From Prochlorococcus sp. AG-355-N16 (GTDB taxonomy: Bacteria; Cyanobacteriota; Cyanobacteriia; PCC-6307; Cyanobiaceae), in NCBI GenBank assembly GCA_003278545.1, contig QCEF01000005.1, positions 62,001 to 126,000 on the forward strand: a DNA stretch of 64,000 bases, given 5' to 3'. Position numbers and translations under genes: made by a program. Under the pieces are notes generated by a model. It was given only the letters and a program-made list of their open reading frames with translations, was not told the origin of the DNA and searched no databases. Shown here piece by piece: positions 1-8,007 of this stretch; position 1 is the first letter of the stretch; each line of letters begins with the position of its first letter.

Positions 1-207
<207 letters not shown>

Positions 208-234
208 TTACTTTTAAAAAGTAAATGAATTGTA

Positions 235-672
235 TCAACTTTCTCTTAGAACCATTTTTTCAGCAAGAGAAAATTCTTTGGTTAAACGCTCTTTAAGTTT
301 ATCTGGCAAAGGTCTACTTGCAAAGTTTTTGTAATGACCTGCCATAGCATTTAATGCTGTTTGCATTGTGGTAAATGATTGCGTTTTATTCACCATCCCT
401 CTATTTCTATATCTGGAAATATAGTCAGTTATAAGTGTAAGAGCTTCACTTCTTACTTCATCTTTATTTGGAGAATCTTTTGGAGTATCAACAGCTGTTT
501 GTAATGTTTTAACAACTGAAATTGTATCCTTTGTATAGTCACCTGTCATAGCGGTTTTTGCAGCTATGGAAGGGGAACTAAATAGTGTAAAAACAACAAT
601 TAAGGATATTCCAAAAGATATAGCTTTGGTAAGATTCTTAAAAAATAATTTTGATGTCCATTTCAGTAACAT
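235..672 (-). CDS. psb27: Photosystem II assembly factor Psb27
   Basis: The 145-residue protein has a hydrophobic signal segment (about residues 17-38) followed by a four-helix type domain with the Psb27 hallmarks (TGDYTKDT, SRYRNRG, YKNFASRPLPDKLKERL). Psb27 binds the lumenal side of CP43 in immature photosystem II and keeps the manganese cluster from assembling too early. In many cyanobacteria it is a lipoprotein, but here the signal region (SSPSIAAK) has no cysteine, so it is predicted to be cleaved as an ordinary secreted protein. It lies between purA and proS, all leftward. Confidence 0.93.
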   Translation of the reverse strand: MLLKWTSKLFFKNLTKAISFGISLIVVFTLFSSPSIAAKTAMTGDYTKDTISVVKTLQTAVDTPKDSPNKDEVRSEALTLITDYISRYRNRGMVNKTQSFTTMQTALNAMAGHYKNFASRPLPDKLKERLTKEFSLAEKMVLRES

Positions 673-697
673 AACTTAGCTCCCAAAAAAATAAGCC

Positions 698-2500
698 TCA
701 AGACTTTTTATTGTACATTATTTCAGATTCGGAAATAAATGTTTCTAACAATTTATCAGTACTAATTTTAAGCTTAGTATTATTTGTTCTGCATAAAAGT
801 TCTACCTCTTTATTAATAGAATCTCTGCCAATAATTATTTGAAAAGGAATACCAATTAATTCCGCATCTTTAAATTTTACTCCAGCTCTATCGTTTCTAT
901 CATCAAGAAGGACATCAATTTTATTAATTAAAAAGTTGTTATAGATATTCTCAGTAAGATCACTTTGAATAGGATCTTTTAGGTTTGTTGGGATAATAAT
1001 AACTTCAAAAGGAGAAATCTGGATAGGCCAACAAATGCCTTTTTGATCATGATTCTGTTCGATAGCGGCTTGAGCTATTCTTGTTACTCCTATTCCATAA
1101 CAACCCATCCATAAATTTTTTAGCTGACCGTCCTTATCAGAGAACTTTGCATTTAATTTTTCACTATATTTCTGACCTAGTTGGAAAATATGTCCAATCT
1201 CGATACCTTTTTTTTCTTTAAGTTTTTCATCATCATTAACACTTATTTTATCTCCTTTTTTGGCATTCCTGATATCCCCAATTAGATAGTCTTTCGAATC
1301 AAAAGAAAATTCTTGAAAAACTTTATGAAAATTAACTTTATTCCCACCACTTATGAACTTTGAAAGGTCACTTGCAGAATGGTCAATTATTCTTGTCCAT
1401 TTTTGTTCCCAATTAGAACTAGCTTTAATAGTTTTATTATCTAAATCTGGCCCGATAAAACCAAAGGGTAAATCTATTAGATTTTTTTCGATAGTATTAT
1501 TGTCTTCAATCTTTTTAAGATTAATAAGATTGAAATTATGAAGTTTATTGATTAAGTTAAAAAGCTTTACTTCATTAATATGTTGATCGCCTCTTATGCA
1601 TGCAAGAATTGGTACATTAAATTCACCTTCGAACTGTGCAAGGAATATTACTACTTTAATAATCTGACTTGGGTCTAAATTGTTATTATCGCAAATTTCT
1701 TGGATTGTTTTTTGATGAGGCGTTTCCAACCACTCTGCGATATTATCTTTAAGTGGAATAGGTTGAGTGGGTAGAGAAACAGCTTTTTCGATATTGGCAG
1801 CATAAGAACCACTTTGAGTAAACAAAATGGAATCTTCCCCAGCATCAGCAGTGACCATAAATTCTTTAGATGAAGCACCTCCAATTGCTCCACTATCAGC
1901 TTCAACCCCTACTGTCTGCAGTCCACAAGATTTAAAAATATTTTCATAAGCATTGCCCACCTTTTCATAGAAAGAAGCTAGATCGTGTTCTGAAGAATGA
2001 AAAGAATAACCATCTTTCATTATGAATTCTCTACTTCTCATCAATCCAAACCTTGGCCTTATTTCATCTCTAAATTTTGTCTGAATTTGATAAAAACATT
2101 GAGGTAATTGCTTATAGGAGTTGATGGTCTCTGAGGCAATACTCGTGATCACCTCTTCGTGAGTTGGTGCTAAACCAAATTCTTTACCTTGTCTATCTTT
2201 GAGATTAAACATTATTCCTTCACCTGCGGTATATCCTTCCCACCTTTCACTTTTTTTCCATAAATCTGCAGGATGAAGTTGGGGTAATAGTAATTTTGTG
2301 CAACCAATACTATTAAGTTCTTTCTCTATTATTGCGGATATTTTTTCAATAACTCTAAGCATTAGTGGCATGTATGCATAAATACCGCTGTTAACTCTGC
2401 GAATATACCCAGCTTTTAAGAGTAATTGATGTGAAATAATCTCAGCTTCAGAAGGTGTGTCACGAAGTGTCCCCAGAGGAAATGAGGTTGTCACGCGCAT
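698..2500 (-). CDS. proS: Prolyl-tRNA synthetase
   Basis: This is a 600-residue class II synthetase that charges tRNA-Pro. The N-terminus (MRVTTSFPLGTLRDTPSEAE) and class II motif 2 (FRDEIRPRFGLMRSREF, about residues 142-158) are visible. An inserted YbaK-like editing domain fills roughly residues 225-400, and a C-terminal anticodon-binding domain starts near residue 480. The length and insertion fit the bacterial-type ProS. The ATG start precedes the conserved N-terminus directly. Confidence 0.97.
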   Translation of the reverse strand: MRVTTSFPLGTLRDTPSEAEIISHQLLLKAGYIRRVNSGIYAYMPLMLRVIEKISAIIEKELNSIGCTKLLLPQLHPADLWKKSERWEGYTAGEGIMFNLKDRQGKEFGLAPTHEEVITSIASETINSYKQLPQCFYQIQTKFRDEIRPRFGLMRSREFIMKDGYSFHSSEHDLASFYEKVGNAYENIFKSCGLQTVGVEADSGAIGGASSKEFMVTADAGEDSILFTQSGSYAANIEKAVSLPTQPIPLKDNIAEWLETPHQKTIQEICDNNNLDPSQIIKVVIFLAQFEGEFNVPILACIRGDQHINEVKLFNLINKLHNFNLINLKKIEDNNTIEKNLIDLPFGFIGPDLDNKTIKASSNWEQKWTRIIDHSASDLSKFISGGNKVNFHKVFQEFSFDSKDYLIGDIRNAKKGDKISVNDDEKLKEKKGIEIGHIFQLGQKYSEKLNAKFSDKDGQLKNLWMGCYGIGVTRIAQAAIEQNHDQKGICWPIQISPFEVIIIPTNLKDPIQSDLTENIYNNFLINKIDVLLDDRNDRAGVKFKDAELIGIPFQIIIGRDSINKEVELLCRTNNTKLKISTDKLLETFISESEIMYNKKS

Positions 2501-2674
2501 ACAAAAAAATCATTGATTATATTTAATTTTATCAATTAGGATGAAAAAATAATTTAAAGTGTCTTGAGTCCCTCAACGCGGCTAGTCTAAAAATATTGTT
2601 TCTGCTAACTTCTTCAGTAATGAAGTTCAAATTCTTTTAAAAGTTCATTATTACTAAAACATTTTCTTAAGTTT

Positions 2675-3025
2675 ATGGAAAATATAGATTCCAATATTTC
2701 TAGCGAAGAGGAATTAGTAGGTATTGATGAAGTTCAAAAATTCCTAAACAGATCAAGAGCTTCTGTCTATAGGTATACAAATACAGATTTAAGAAATCTT
2801 AACCCTAGCTTTAATCCAAGAAAATTAAATCCCGAATTTAGAACTGATCAAAAAGATCCTTTAAAGTTTCATCCTAATGAAGTAGCAAGATTTGCAAAAG
2901 ATATTTTAAGAATTAAGGAGGTTACTGTAGAGGTCTTTAATACACCTTCTTCCGCTGCTCAAAATATACTGGTTCAAATATTAGAGGAACTAAAATCTAT
3001 CAGGTCTTTGCTAGAAAAAGAGTAA
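2675..3025 (+). CDS. Small predicted helix-turn-helix protein
   Basis: The 116-residue protein contains a likely helix-turn-helix segment at about residues 16-40 (VGIDEVQKFLNRSRASVYRY), which resembles the DNA-binding part of MerR/excisionase-like or resolvase-like regulators. The C-terminus (ILVQILEELKSIRSLLEKE) is amphipathic and may be a short coiled coil for dimerisation. It is transcribed away from proS and lies 97 nt upstream of the next rightward gene. DNA binding is inferred; the target is unknown. Confidence 0.75.
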   Translation: MENIDSNISSEEELVGIDEVQKFLNRSRASVYRYTNTDLRNLNPSFNPRKLNPEFRTDQKDPLKFHPNEVARFAKDILRIKEVTVEVFNTPSSAAQNILVQILEELKSIRSLLEKE

Positions 3026-3121
3026 TTAAAAAGTTACTAATCAATGTTTTGATTTATTGACATTTTGAATGTAAGATTATTATGTTTAATTATCTCCTTA
3101 ATCTTTACCAATTAAGAGTTC

Positions 3122-3376
3122 TTGAGTTACACGAAGTCAAAGCAGTTTATTCAAAGTAAATCAAGTGAAGAATCTTCTCATGGTTCTGCTCGAAGTGATT
3201 TTGAAAGAGATGATGATGACCCTTTAAGTATAAGGAGTTTATCAATAACATCTTTAGGTATTATTTTTGCCTTTTTGACAATTTTTTTACCTTCAATAAG
3301 CGTTTTAATTGGAAGACCTTCATCTCAAGGAAACGAGATAATTCATAATCACGATTTTAAAAAAGATGGACCTTAG
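3122..3376 (+). CDS. Small single-span membrane protein upstream of ppa
   Basis: The 84-residue reading frame starts at TTG. It has an acidic, serine-rich N-terminal half and one clear membrane segment (about residues 43-63, SLGIIFAFLTIFLPSISVLIG). Its last codons overlap the start of ppa by 11 nt, so the two are probably co-translated. I do not recognise the family. The TTG start is the only reasonable one upstream of the hydrophilic domain. Confidence 0.65.
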   Translation: MSYTKSKQFIQSKSSEESSHGSARSDFERDDDDPLSIRSLSITSLGIIFAFLTIFLPSISVLIGRPSSQGNEIIHNHDFKKDGP

Positions 3377-3920
3377 TTCAATACCTCCATCTCCAATGAA
3401 GGGAACAGTAAATATTGTTGTTGAAATACCTGCAGGTAGTAGGAATAAATATGAATATTGCTCTGATGCAGGAATTATGGCCTTAGACAGAGTATTGCAT
3501 TCTTCAGTGAGGTACCCTTTTGATTATGGTTTTATCCCAAATACCCTTGCTGATGATGGTGCTCCTCTTGATGCAATGGTGATAATGGATGAGCCTACTT
3601 TCGCGGGCTGTTTAATAAAAGCTAGACCTATTGGAGTACTGGATATGCATGATTGTGGTGCATATGATGGAAAACTTTTATGTGTGCCTATAGCTAATCC
3701 TAGGCAGGATAATATAGTGAGTATTAATCAAATTGCTCCTAATCAGCTTGAGGATGTTGCTGAATTTTTTAGAACAAGTAAAGGACTTGATGGAAGAACA
3801 GTTCAAATTGACGGTTGGAGGGATTTTGATGTTGTTGAAAATTTATTGAAAAGTTGTATACCCTTAAAAAAGAGAAACTATAAAGTACTTAAGAAATCAA
3901 AAATTAGTAAATTAAATTGA
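3366..3920 (+). CDS. ppa: Family I inorganic pyrophosphatase with altered active-site residues
   Basis: The 184-residue protein has the overall fold signature of family I soluble pyrophosphatase (VVEIPAGSRNKYEY, RYPFDYGFIPNT, ARPIGVLDM). Against the remembered E. coli enzyme, the metal motif DGDPxD reads DGAPLD: Ala66 replaces the aspartate equivalent to E. coli D67. The MTDEAGEDAK region reads MHDCGAYDGK, so E98 is Cys97. The equivalent of Y141 is Ser. D65, D70, D97, D102 and K104 equivalents are kept. Activity is therefore doubtful, although the gene is intact and sits in an overlapping gene set with the next gene. Confidence 0.9.
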   Translation: MDLSSIPPSPMKGTVNIVVEIPAGSRNKYEYCSDAGIMALDRVLHSSVRYPFDYGFIPNTLADDGAPLDAMVIMDEPTFAGCLIKARPIGVLDMHDCGAYDGKLLCVPIANPRQDNIVSINQIAPNQLEDVAEFFRTSKGLDGRTVQIDGWRDFDVVENLLKSCIPLKKRNYKVLKKSKISKLN

Positions 3921-4273
3921 AAAAAATAATTTTTTATAGTTATTTAAAATGCTCTACTTGCAGAAAAGCTGAAAAGTGGCTTAAAAGCAAAGATTTCGAA
4001 TTCCAATTAATTGATATTGTAAAAGAACCACCACTTGTTAATTATTTAAATCTAGCTTTAAAACAATACTCTGATGATAAGAAAAGGATTTTTAATACAA
4101 GAGGTAAAGCTTTTAAAACTCTCAATCTTGATATTAATGGTTTATCAAGTGAAGAAATTATTAAACTTCTTTTAAGTGATGGTAAATTAATAAAAAGACC
4201 ATTTTTGATTTACGAAGGAAAAAAAGTAATATTAGGTTTTAACGAAATTGAATATGCAAAACAATTTATATAA
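3917..4273 (+). CDS. ArsC/Spx-family thioredoxin-fold protein
   Basis: The 118-residue protein carries a CSTC motif at residues 12-15 in an N-terminal thioredoxin-like strand-helix (FYSYLKCSTCRKAEKWL) and the KRPFLIYEGKKVILGF segment typical of the ArsC/Spx/YffB family. It may be a glutaredoxin-coupled reductase or a redox regulator; the sequence does not decide between arsenate reductase and another role. The start is TTG, overlapping the ppa stop as TTGA, so it is probably translated by coupling with ppa. Confidence 0.85.
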   Translation: MKKIIFYSYLKCSTCRKAEKWLKSKDFEFQLIDIVKEPPLVNYLNLALKQYSDDKKRIFNTRGKAFKTLNLDINGLSSEEIIKLLLSDGKLIKRPFLIYEGKKVILGFNEIEYAKQFI

Positions 4274-4302
4274 GTTTAGAAAATCAAGACTTCTTTAGTT
4301 TT

Positions 4303-4962
4303 ATGCCTGGTTCCATAAAAAGTTTTTTAAAAGAATGGGGTCTACTAATTCTATTAACTGTTTTTGTTTCTTCTTGTAGATCATTTTTTGCGGAACCACG
4401 TTATATCCCTTCTGGTTCAATGCTCCCAGAATTACAAATAAATGATAGGTTAATTATTGAAAAATTTTCGCTAAGAAACTCTCTACCAAAAAGAGGAGAT
4501 ATTGTTGTTTTTAACTCACCTTACTCGTTTAATAAAAAATTAATCTCATTAAGATCTAAGCCTTTACCAAAAAAAAGATATTGTTTTTTTATGAGTTTTC
4601 CTCCAATGTCGTTTATTCCTGGTTTGAGGGATCAAGCTTGCGATGCTTATATCAAAAGAGTGGTGGCACTTCCAGGAGAAATTGTAAGTGTAAACTCTAA
4701 TGGTGAATTAATAATAAATAATAAATTAATTTCTGAACCCTATGTATCTTATAAGTGCTCATTATCCCTATTTAATAATTGTGGTAAATTTGAAAACATA
4801 AAAGTGCCAGAAGATCATTTTTTAGTTTTAGGTGATAATAGGGCAAATAGCTGGGATGGAAGATATTGGCCTGGAAGTAAATTTCTTCATAAAAAAGAGA
4901 TTATTGGTAAAGCATACTTCAGATTTTGGCCTCTTAGTCAAGTTGGCTTTTTCAGTAAATGA
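4303..4962 (+). CDS. lepB: Signal peptidase I
   Basis: The 219-residue membrane protease cleaves signal peptides from exported proteins. One N-terminal membrane anchor (about residues 12-30) is followed by the catalytic serine motif PSGSM (Ser39), the general-base lysine in YIKRVVALPGE (Lys118), and the conserved box GDNRANSWDGRYWP near the C-terminus. It is the last gene of the rightward ppa-lepB run, 29 nt after the ArsC-like gene. Confidence 0.96.
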   Translation: MPGSIKSFLKEWGLLILLTVFVSSCRSFFAEPRYIPSGSMLPELQINDRLIIEKFSLRNSLPKRGDIVVFNSPYSFNKKLISLRSKPLPKKRYCFFMSFPPMSFIPGLRDQACDAYIKRVVALPGEIVSVNSNGELIINNKLISEPYVSYKCSLSLFNNCGKFENIKVPEDHFLVLGDNRANSWDGRYWPGSKFLHKKEIIGKAYFRFWPLSQVGFFSK

Positions 4963-5019
4963 GGCTATTTACTAATTTTTAAAAATTAACGATCATTATG
5001 AATGCCTTTTACGATTCAT

Positions 5020-5187
5020 TCATAAGATAATATTTTCTTCCTCAAGTTTTTTTTTAAGTTCTATAGGCATATATGCAATATCTTTCTTTATTGCATAAAT
5101 AGCATCTCTATACTTTTCAGGTTCTGCTAAAAGCATTTTTATTAAATTGTATTGACTTTCGATTTCTCCAGAAGAAAATTTTCCCAT
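5020..5187 (-). CDS. Small conserved-looking hypothetical protein, 55 aa
   Basis: An ATG-initiated leftward frame encodes 55 residues beginning MGKFSSGEIESQYNLIKMLL and ending EEENIIL. It is charged, probably helical and has no membrane segment. It fills what would otherwise be a 287-nt gap between lepB and the DUF3303-like gene. It is supported by a continuous frame with normal amino-acid composition. Function unknown. Confidence 0.6.
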   Translation of the reverse strand: MGKFSSGEIESQYNLIKMLLAEPEKYRDAIYAIKKDIAYMPIELKKKLEEENIIL

Positions 5188-5248
5188 AAAAAATAGTTCC
5201 GACCCTTTTTATTTTAGATCAACAGTCAATTACTAAAAAAATTAATCG

Positions 5249-5560
5249 TTAGTTAGAGGCTGCTGCAATTTCTTTATGGACAGAAAGAAATTCTTTATCT
5301 GTTAGAACTGGTGTAACTTCAATTTCCACACCAAAATTATCGACCCAGATACTACTCCATTTCCAAATGTTCTGATGGTTTGAAGATTCAACGATTGCCC
5401 AACCATTAGCCCCCTCAGGATTAACTACTCGATTAAGAACTTTAAACCCATCAAATTCATCACCTTCGCATCCTCCTTCTACAAACCCTGCAAAAGCTTC
5501 GGCTCCTTGCATATGACTCTCTTGATCTGGAAATTGCCAGTGAACGATGTAAGTTTGCAT
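5249..5560 (-). CDS. DUF3303-like small protein
   Basis: The 103-residue protein begins MQTYIVHWQFPDQ and contains the pattern NGWAIVESSNHQNIWKWSSIW followed by VEIEVTPVLTD, which matches my memory of the DUF3303 ferredoxin-like barrel fold. No catalytic motif is visible and it has no signal peptide. It is monocistronic and leftward. Confidence 0.85.
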   Translation of the reverse strand: MQTYIVHWQFPDQESHMQGAEAFAGFVEGGCEGDEFDGFKVLNRVVNPEGANGWAIVESSNHQNIWKWSSIWVDNFGVEIEVTPVLTDKEFLSVHKEIAAASN

Positions 5561-5689
5561 AAATAAAATTATTATTTTAAATATTAATTATCGAATTTAA
5601 AAATTAAATAAAAAGTCTTTAAACACTAATTAAAAACTAAAAAGAAAAAAGGCAAACAAACAAAAAAAAAGACTCTTACGAGCCTAGGT

Positions 5690-5808
5690 GATGGGGACTC
5701 CTATAATGACAAATTAAACAGAAACAAACAACCCCATCAATAGGTAATTTTAAATACTTACAAACACCATATGTAGTGCTAAAATTTTAAAAAGGCTGGG
5801 TGATGGGG
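5690..5808 (+). promoter_or_regulatory. Leader with alternating complementary GATGGGG/CCCCATC segments
   Basis: GATGGGG occurs at 5690-5696 and again at 5802-5808, each inside a longer similar stretch (GGTGATGGGGA). The exact complement CCCCATC is at 5732-5738 between them. The middle segment could pair with either flank, a layout seen in attenuators and riboswitch-like leaders. A hairpin-plus-T-run terminator follows at 5829-5853. The segment could also be a free-standing small RNA. This is an inference from base pairing only. Confidence 0.4.
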
Positions 5809-6069
5809 ATTATCCTGCTTTTTGATTGGGGCGAAGCTAACGCCCTTTTTTTTATAGAAAAATTTACTTTAATCAATAAAGCCAGATCAAGGATTAAAGT
5901 ATTTGAACCTTTTAACCCTAAGAACTCTTCTATGATTAATGCGATTTTAATCTCTTATGGTTGTGTTTCTAAGCACTCAAGTAAGCCAGTTATTAAAGGT
6001 TCTCGGATTGAATCTATCGAAGAAGCGAGAAACGAATATAAAAAACTTTTAGAGGAAGGGTGGGAATAG
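5800..6069 (+). CDS. Possible DUF1651-type small protein, start uncertain
   Basis: An open frame of 89 residues begins GTG-ATG at 5800-5805. Residues 20-89 (KARSRIKVFEPFN ... EEARNEYKKLLEEGWE) resemble the cyanobacterial DUF1651 family, which ends in a W-xx-L-xxx-GW pattern. A strong terminator-like hairpin with eight T lies within codons 10-18, so the 5' part may be an RNA terminator rather than coding. The next ATG in frame is at 5932, which would remove half the domain. The gene may be attenuated, mis-started or decayed. Confidence 0.5.
   Translation: MMGIILLFDWGEANALFFIEKFTLINKARSRIKVFEPFNPKNSSMINAILISYGCVSKHSSKPVIKGSRIESIEEARNEYKKLLEEGWE
5829..5853 (+). terminator. Rho-independent terminator or attenuator
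   Basis: GGGCG (5829-5833), a 7-nt loop and CGCCC (5841-5845) are followed by eight T. It lies just after the GATGGGG repeat leader and inside the first codons of the frame that starts at 5800. Confidence 0.6.
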
Positions 6070-6126
6070 ACTTATAGATTCAATAGTTTTTAAAAAATGG
6101 TGTAGCTTCAGAATGGAAGATAAACC

Positions 6127-6293
6127 ATGAATAAAGAAATTTATTCAAATATTAAAGATTCCGTGCTTTGGCAAGTTTTTTTGAATGTGTAACTTCTTGT
6201 AGCATCAATAGTGAGGGAGTAGATTGCGCAACAGCATGTTACGTAAAACACTCAGAACCTAACAATATCGATTATCGTTTAAAATTTTCATAA
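6127..6293 (+). pseudogene. Frameshifted small protein gene
   Basis: ATG at 6127 reads MNKEIYSNIKDSVLWQVF and then stops after LNV. Shifting frame at a run of seven T (6176-6182) lets the reading continue as ECVTSCSINSEGVDCATACY and on to DYRLKFS before a stop at 6291-6293. One extra T would give a single frame of about 55 residues. It may be a decayed gene, a sequencing indel in a homopolymer, or a slippery site. Function unknown. Confidence 0.55.
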
Positions 6294-6326
6294 GCAGAAC
6301 TTATTTATAATTGTTATATTTCATTG

Positions 6327-6440
6327 ATGTTATTTCCTCCTCCTCAAGTTATTTTTGGACTATTGCTTTTATCCATAGCAGTAGTTCTCATCTGGGATAT
6401 TAGATACAATCCTTTTGGAGAAGATGAAGACGGAATTTAA
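6327..6440 (+). CDS. 37-aa single-span membrane peptide
   Basis: ATG at 6327 starts a 37-residue frame with a prolines-first N-terminus (MLFPPPQVIFG), one membrane helix (about residues 8-23) and an acidic tail ending FGEDEDGI. The size and layout are like many picocyanobacterial membrane peptides. It is convergent with the next small leftward gene, with only 3 nt between stops. Confidence 0.55.
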   Translation: MLFPPPQVIFGLLLLSIAVVLIWDIRYNPFGEDEDGI

Positions 6441-6443
6441 ACT

Positions 6444-6560
6444 TCAACTAGGAAGCTGATTTGTAGGTGGTGCGTGAAATTGCCGTTTCTTTCGTTTGAG
6501 TCTTTTGTAAGCGACTAAAGAGCCTAATAATAACAATGTAATAGCTATTGAGTTAATCAT
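6444..6560 (-). CDS. 38-aa membrane peptide with basic tail
   Basis: A leftward ATG frame of 38 residues: an N-terminal membrane helix (INSIAITLLLLGSLVAY) followed by a strongly basic segment (KRLKRKKRQF) and a proline-containing tail. Inside-positive topology suggests the tail is cytoplasmic. Function unknown. Confidence 0.55.
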   Translation of the reverse strand: MINSIAITLLLLGSLVAYKRLKRKKRQFHAPPTNQLPS

Positions 6561-6739
6561 ATCAAGTAGTTTTATATATATAAAAACAAATATGTTCTAA
6601 ATATCAATGATTAAAGTTATTTTTCAAAAAGTGATTAATTTTGGACTAATTTTTAATATTAAGCTTTGACATTAGTTACCCAAAACAACTAAGAGAAATG
6701 CTTTTCTTACCAAAATAATTTCTATGCAATAAGAATAAA

Positions 6740-6844
6740 TCACTTTTTCTTATTTCTTATTTGATATTGCAAAACAGCTTTTAGGTGTTGTACTTCTTTT
6801 TCTAAAGTCTCAATTCTTTTTTCTAGTTCTTCATTAGTTGCCAT
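6740..6844 (-). CDS. 34-aa coiled-coil peptide
   Basis: The leftward ATG frame reads MATNEELEKRIETLEKEV and continues with heptad-spaced Leu/Ile to a basic end. It resembles a SlyX-like short coiled coil. It is supported by the clean heptad pattern; function unknown. Confidence 0.5.
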   Translation of the reverse strand: MATNEELEKRIETLEKEVQHLKAVLQYQIRNKKK

Positions 6845-6961
6845 ATTTTTGGGAGATAAATTCCTTGATATTTATACTATTAAAAAAGTGACTTGTTACC
6901 CATGACAAATGTCAAATAAGTATTAGAGCCTATTGATGGGCATAATTTCTCAAGATAAATT

Positions 6962-7138
6962 ATGCAGAGTATAAATTTAGAGGGAATGGAATTTATGAGT
7001 GGAGATTATGAGACGCTAGAAATCAATCAACCTAAAATTAGATATTTTCAGAAAAGATCCGAAAATAATACAGAATGGTTAGATGAATTAATCAACCAAA
7101 TTGAAGATATGAAAAACAATATATCCAAATCTGCTTAA
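6962..7138 (+). CDS. Small hypothetical protein, first gene of the 7-9 kb operon
   Basis: ATG at 6962 opens 58 residues beginning MQSINLEGMEFMSGDYETLE and ending in an amphipathic helix (WLDELINQIEDMKNN). The stop codon shares one base with the next ATG (TAATG), which indicates translational coupling. Function unknown; a soluble partner or regulator is possible. Confidence 0.6.
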   Translation: MQSINLEGMEFMSGDYETLEINQPKIRYFQKRSENNTEWLDELINQIEDMKNNISKSA

Positions 7139-7254
7139 TGATAGAAAAAGAGTTAAAGGAATTAGAGGAATTTGCAAAAAAAAATGGATACAATGACGAG
7201 CTAAAGGATATATATTTAAGAGAAGTTATTGACAGAAATAAAGAATACGAATGA
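7138..7254 (+). CDS. Small acidic/helical hypothetical protein, 38 aa
   Basis: The frame starts at the ATG that overlaps the previous stop and ends in TGA overlapping the next ATG (ATGA). It encodes 38 charged residues (MIEKELKELEEFAKKNGYND ...), predicted helical. The tight overlaps on both sides support it being real. Confidence 0.55.
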   Translation: MIEKELKELEEFAKKNGYNDELKDIYLREVIDRNKEYE

Positions 7255-7481
7255 GATCAAATTTTCGACCAAATATTCGACTAGCTACAAACATTCTTTT
7301 AGTTATTGGTACTTTTGCTATTGCTTTAAAGATTGCTCCAATAGCAATGGTATATCAGGAAAAAAATTTATGTATTAAATATTTAAAACATCAAATAGAT
7401 CGAGACGAACTTATCAAAAGACTAAAAATAGTTAAACAAGCAAATCCATCTAGTATTTGTGACTCTATCCTTAAAAGTTAA
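7251..7481 (+). CDS. Small membrane-anchored protein, 76 aa
   Basis: One hydrophobic segment (about residues 12-34) is followed by a basic domain with two cysteines (LCIKYLKH and SSICDSIL). The 4-nt ATGA overlap with the upstream gene and the 2-nt gap to the MauE/DoxX-like gene place it in one transcript with the following genes. A signal anchor with a periplasmic Cys pair is a possible reading. Confidence 0.65.
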   Translation: MRSNFRPNIRLATNILLVIGTFAIALKIAPIAMVYQEKNLCIKYLKHQIDRDELIKRLKIVKQANPSSICDSILKS

Positions 7482-7483
7482 AA

Positions 7484-7936
7484 ATGAAGATCAAGTCATT
7501 TGCACCCTTAATTGCAGTCTTTGTTACTTCATTTCTGATAACCATTACATTGCTTAAAAGTTTCCAAATTTTTATGGGGATATCAATTTGTCTTTTAGCG
7601 ATGCTCAAGCTTATGGATATTGAAGCTTTTGGAACAAGTTATAAGAAATATGATTTAATATCTTCTAAATTTGATGGCTGGATATATATTTATCCTTTTT
7701 GCGAATTATTAATTGGAATAAGTTTTCTAAATTCTTCTCCACCTTCTTTAATTATTTTTATTGCACTAATTTTAGGAATTTCTGGAATGATTTCAGTTTT
7801 TAAGGCTGTTTATTTGGATAAATTAAAATTAAATTGTGCATGTATTGGTGGATATGCAAAAACTCCTTTGGGAATTATTAGTTTTATCGAAAATCTTTTA
7901 ATGGCAATTATGAGTGTCTTAATTTTGAATAAATAG
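7484..7936 (+). CDS. MauE/DoxX-like membrane protein
   Basis: The 150-residue protein has four predicted membrane helices and the C-terminal motif NCACIGGYAKTPLG seen in MauE-like proteins, members of the DoxX-like membrane superfamily associated with redox or disulfide chemistry in the periplasm. It is followed by DUF411, DUF3721 and a PepSY-type gene, which suggests a role in metal (probably copper) handling at the membrane. Family identification is from memory. Confidence 0.75.
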   Translation: MKIKSFAPLIAVFVTSFLITITLLKSFQIFMGISICLLAMLKLMDIEAFGTSYKKYDLISSKFDGWIYIYPFCELLIGISFLNSSPPSLIIFIALILGISGMISVFKAVYLDKLKLNCACIGGYAKTPLGIISFIENLLMAIMSVLILNK

Positions 7937-8007
7937 CTATTTAATAAATTTTCATTTATGGTAAATTTATATATTCAATTTAATCGTAGTAATTAGTCGT
8001 AATTAGT

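Noticed and set aside
4997-5025. TTATGAATG / CATTCATAA inverted repeat after lepB
   Set aside because: No T-run follows; it is probably a chance palindrome in AT-rich DNA.
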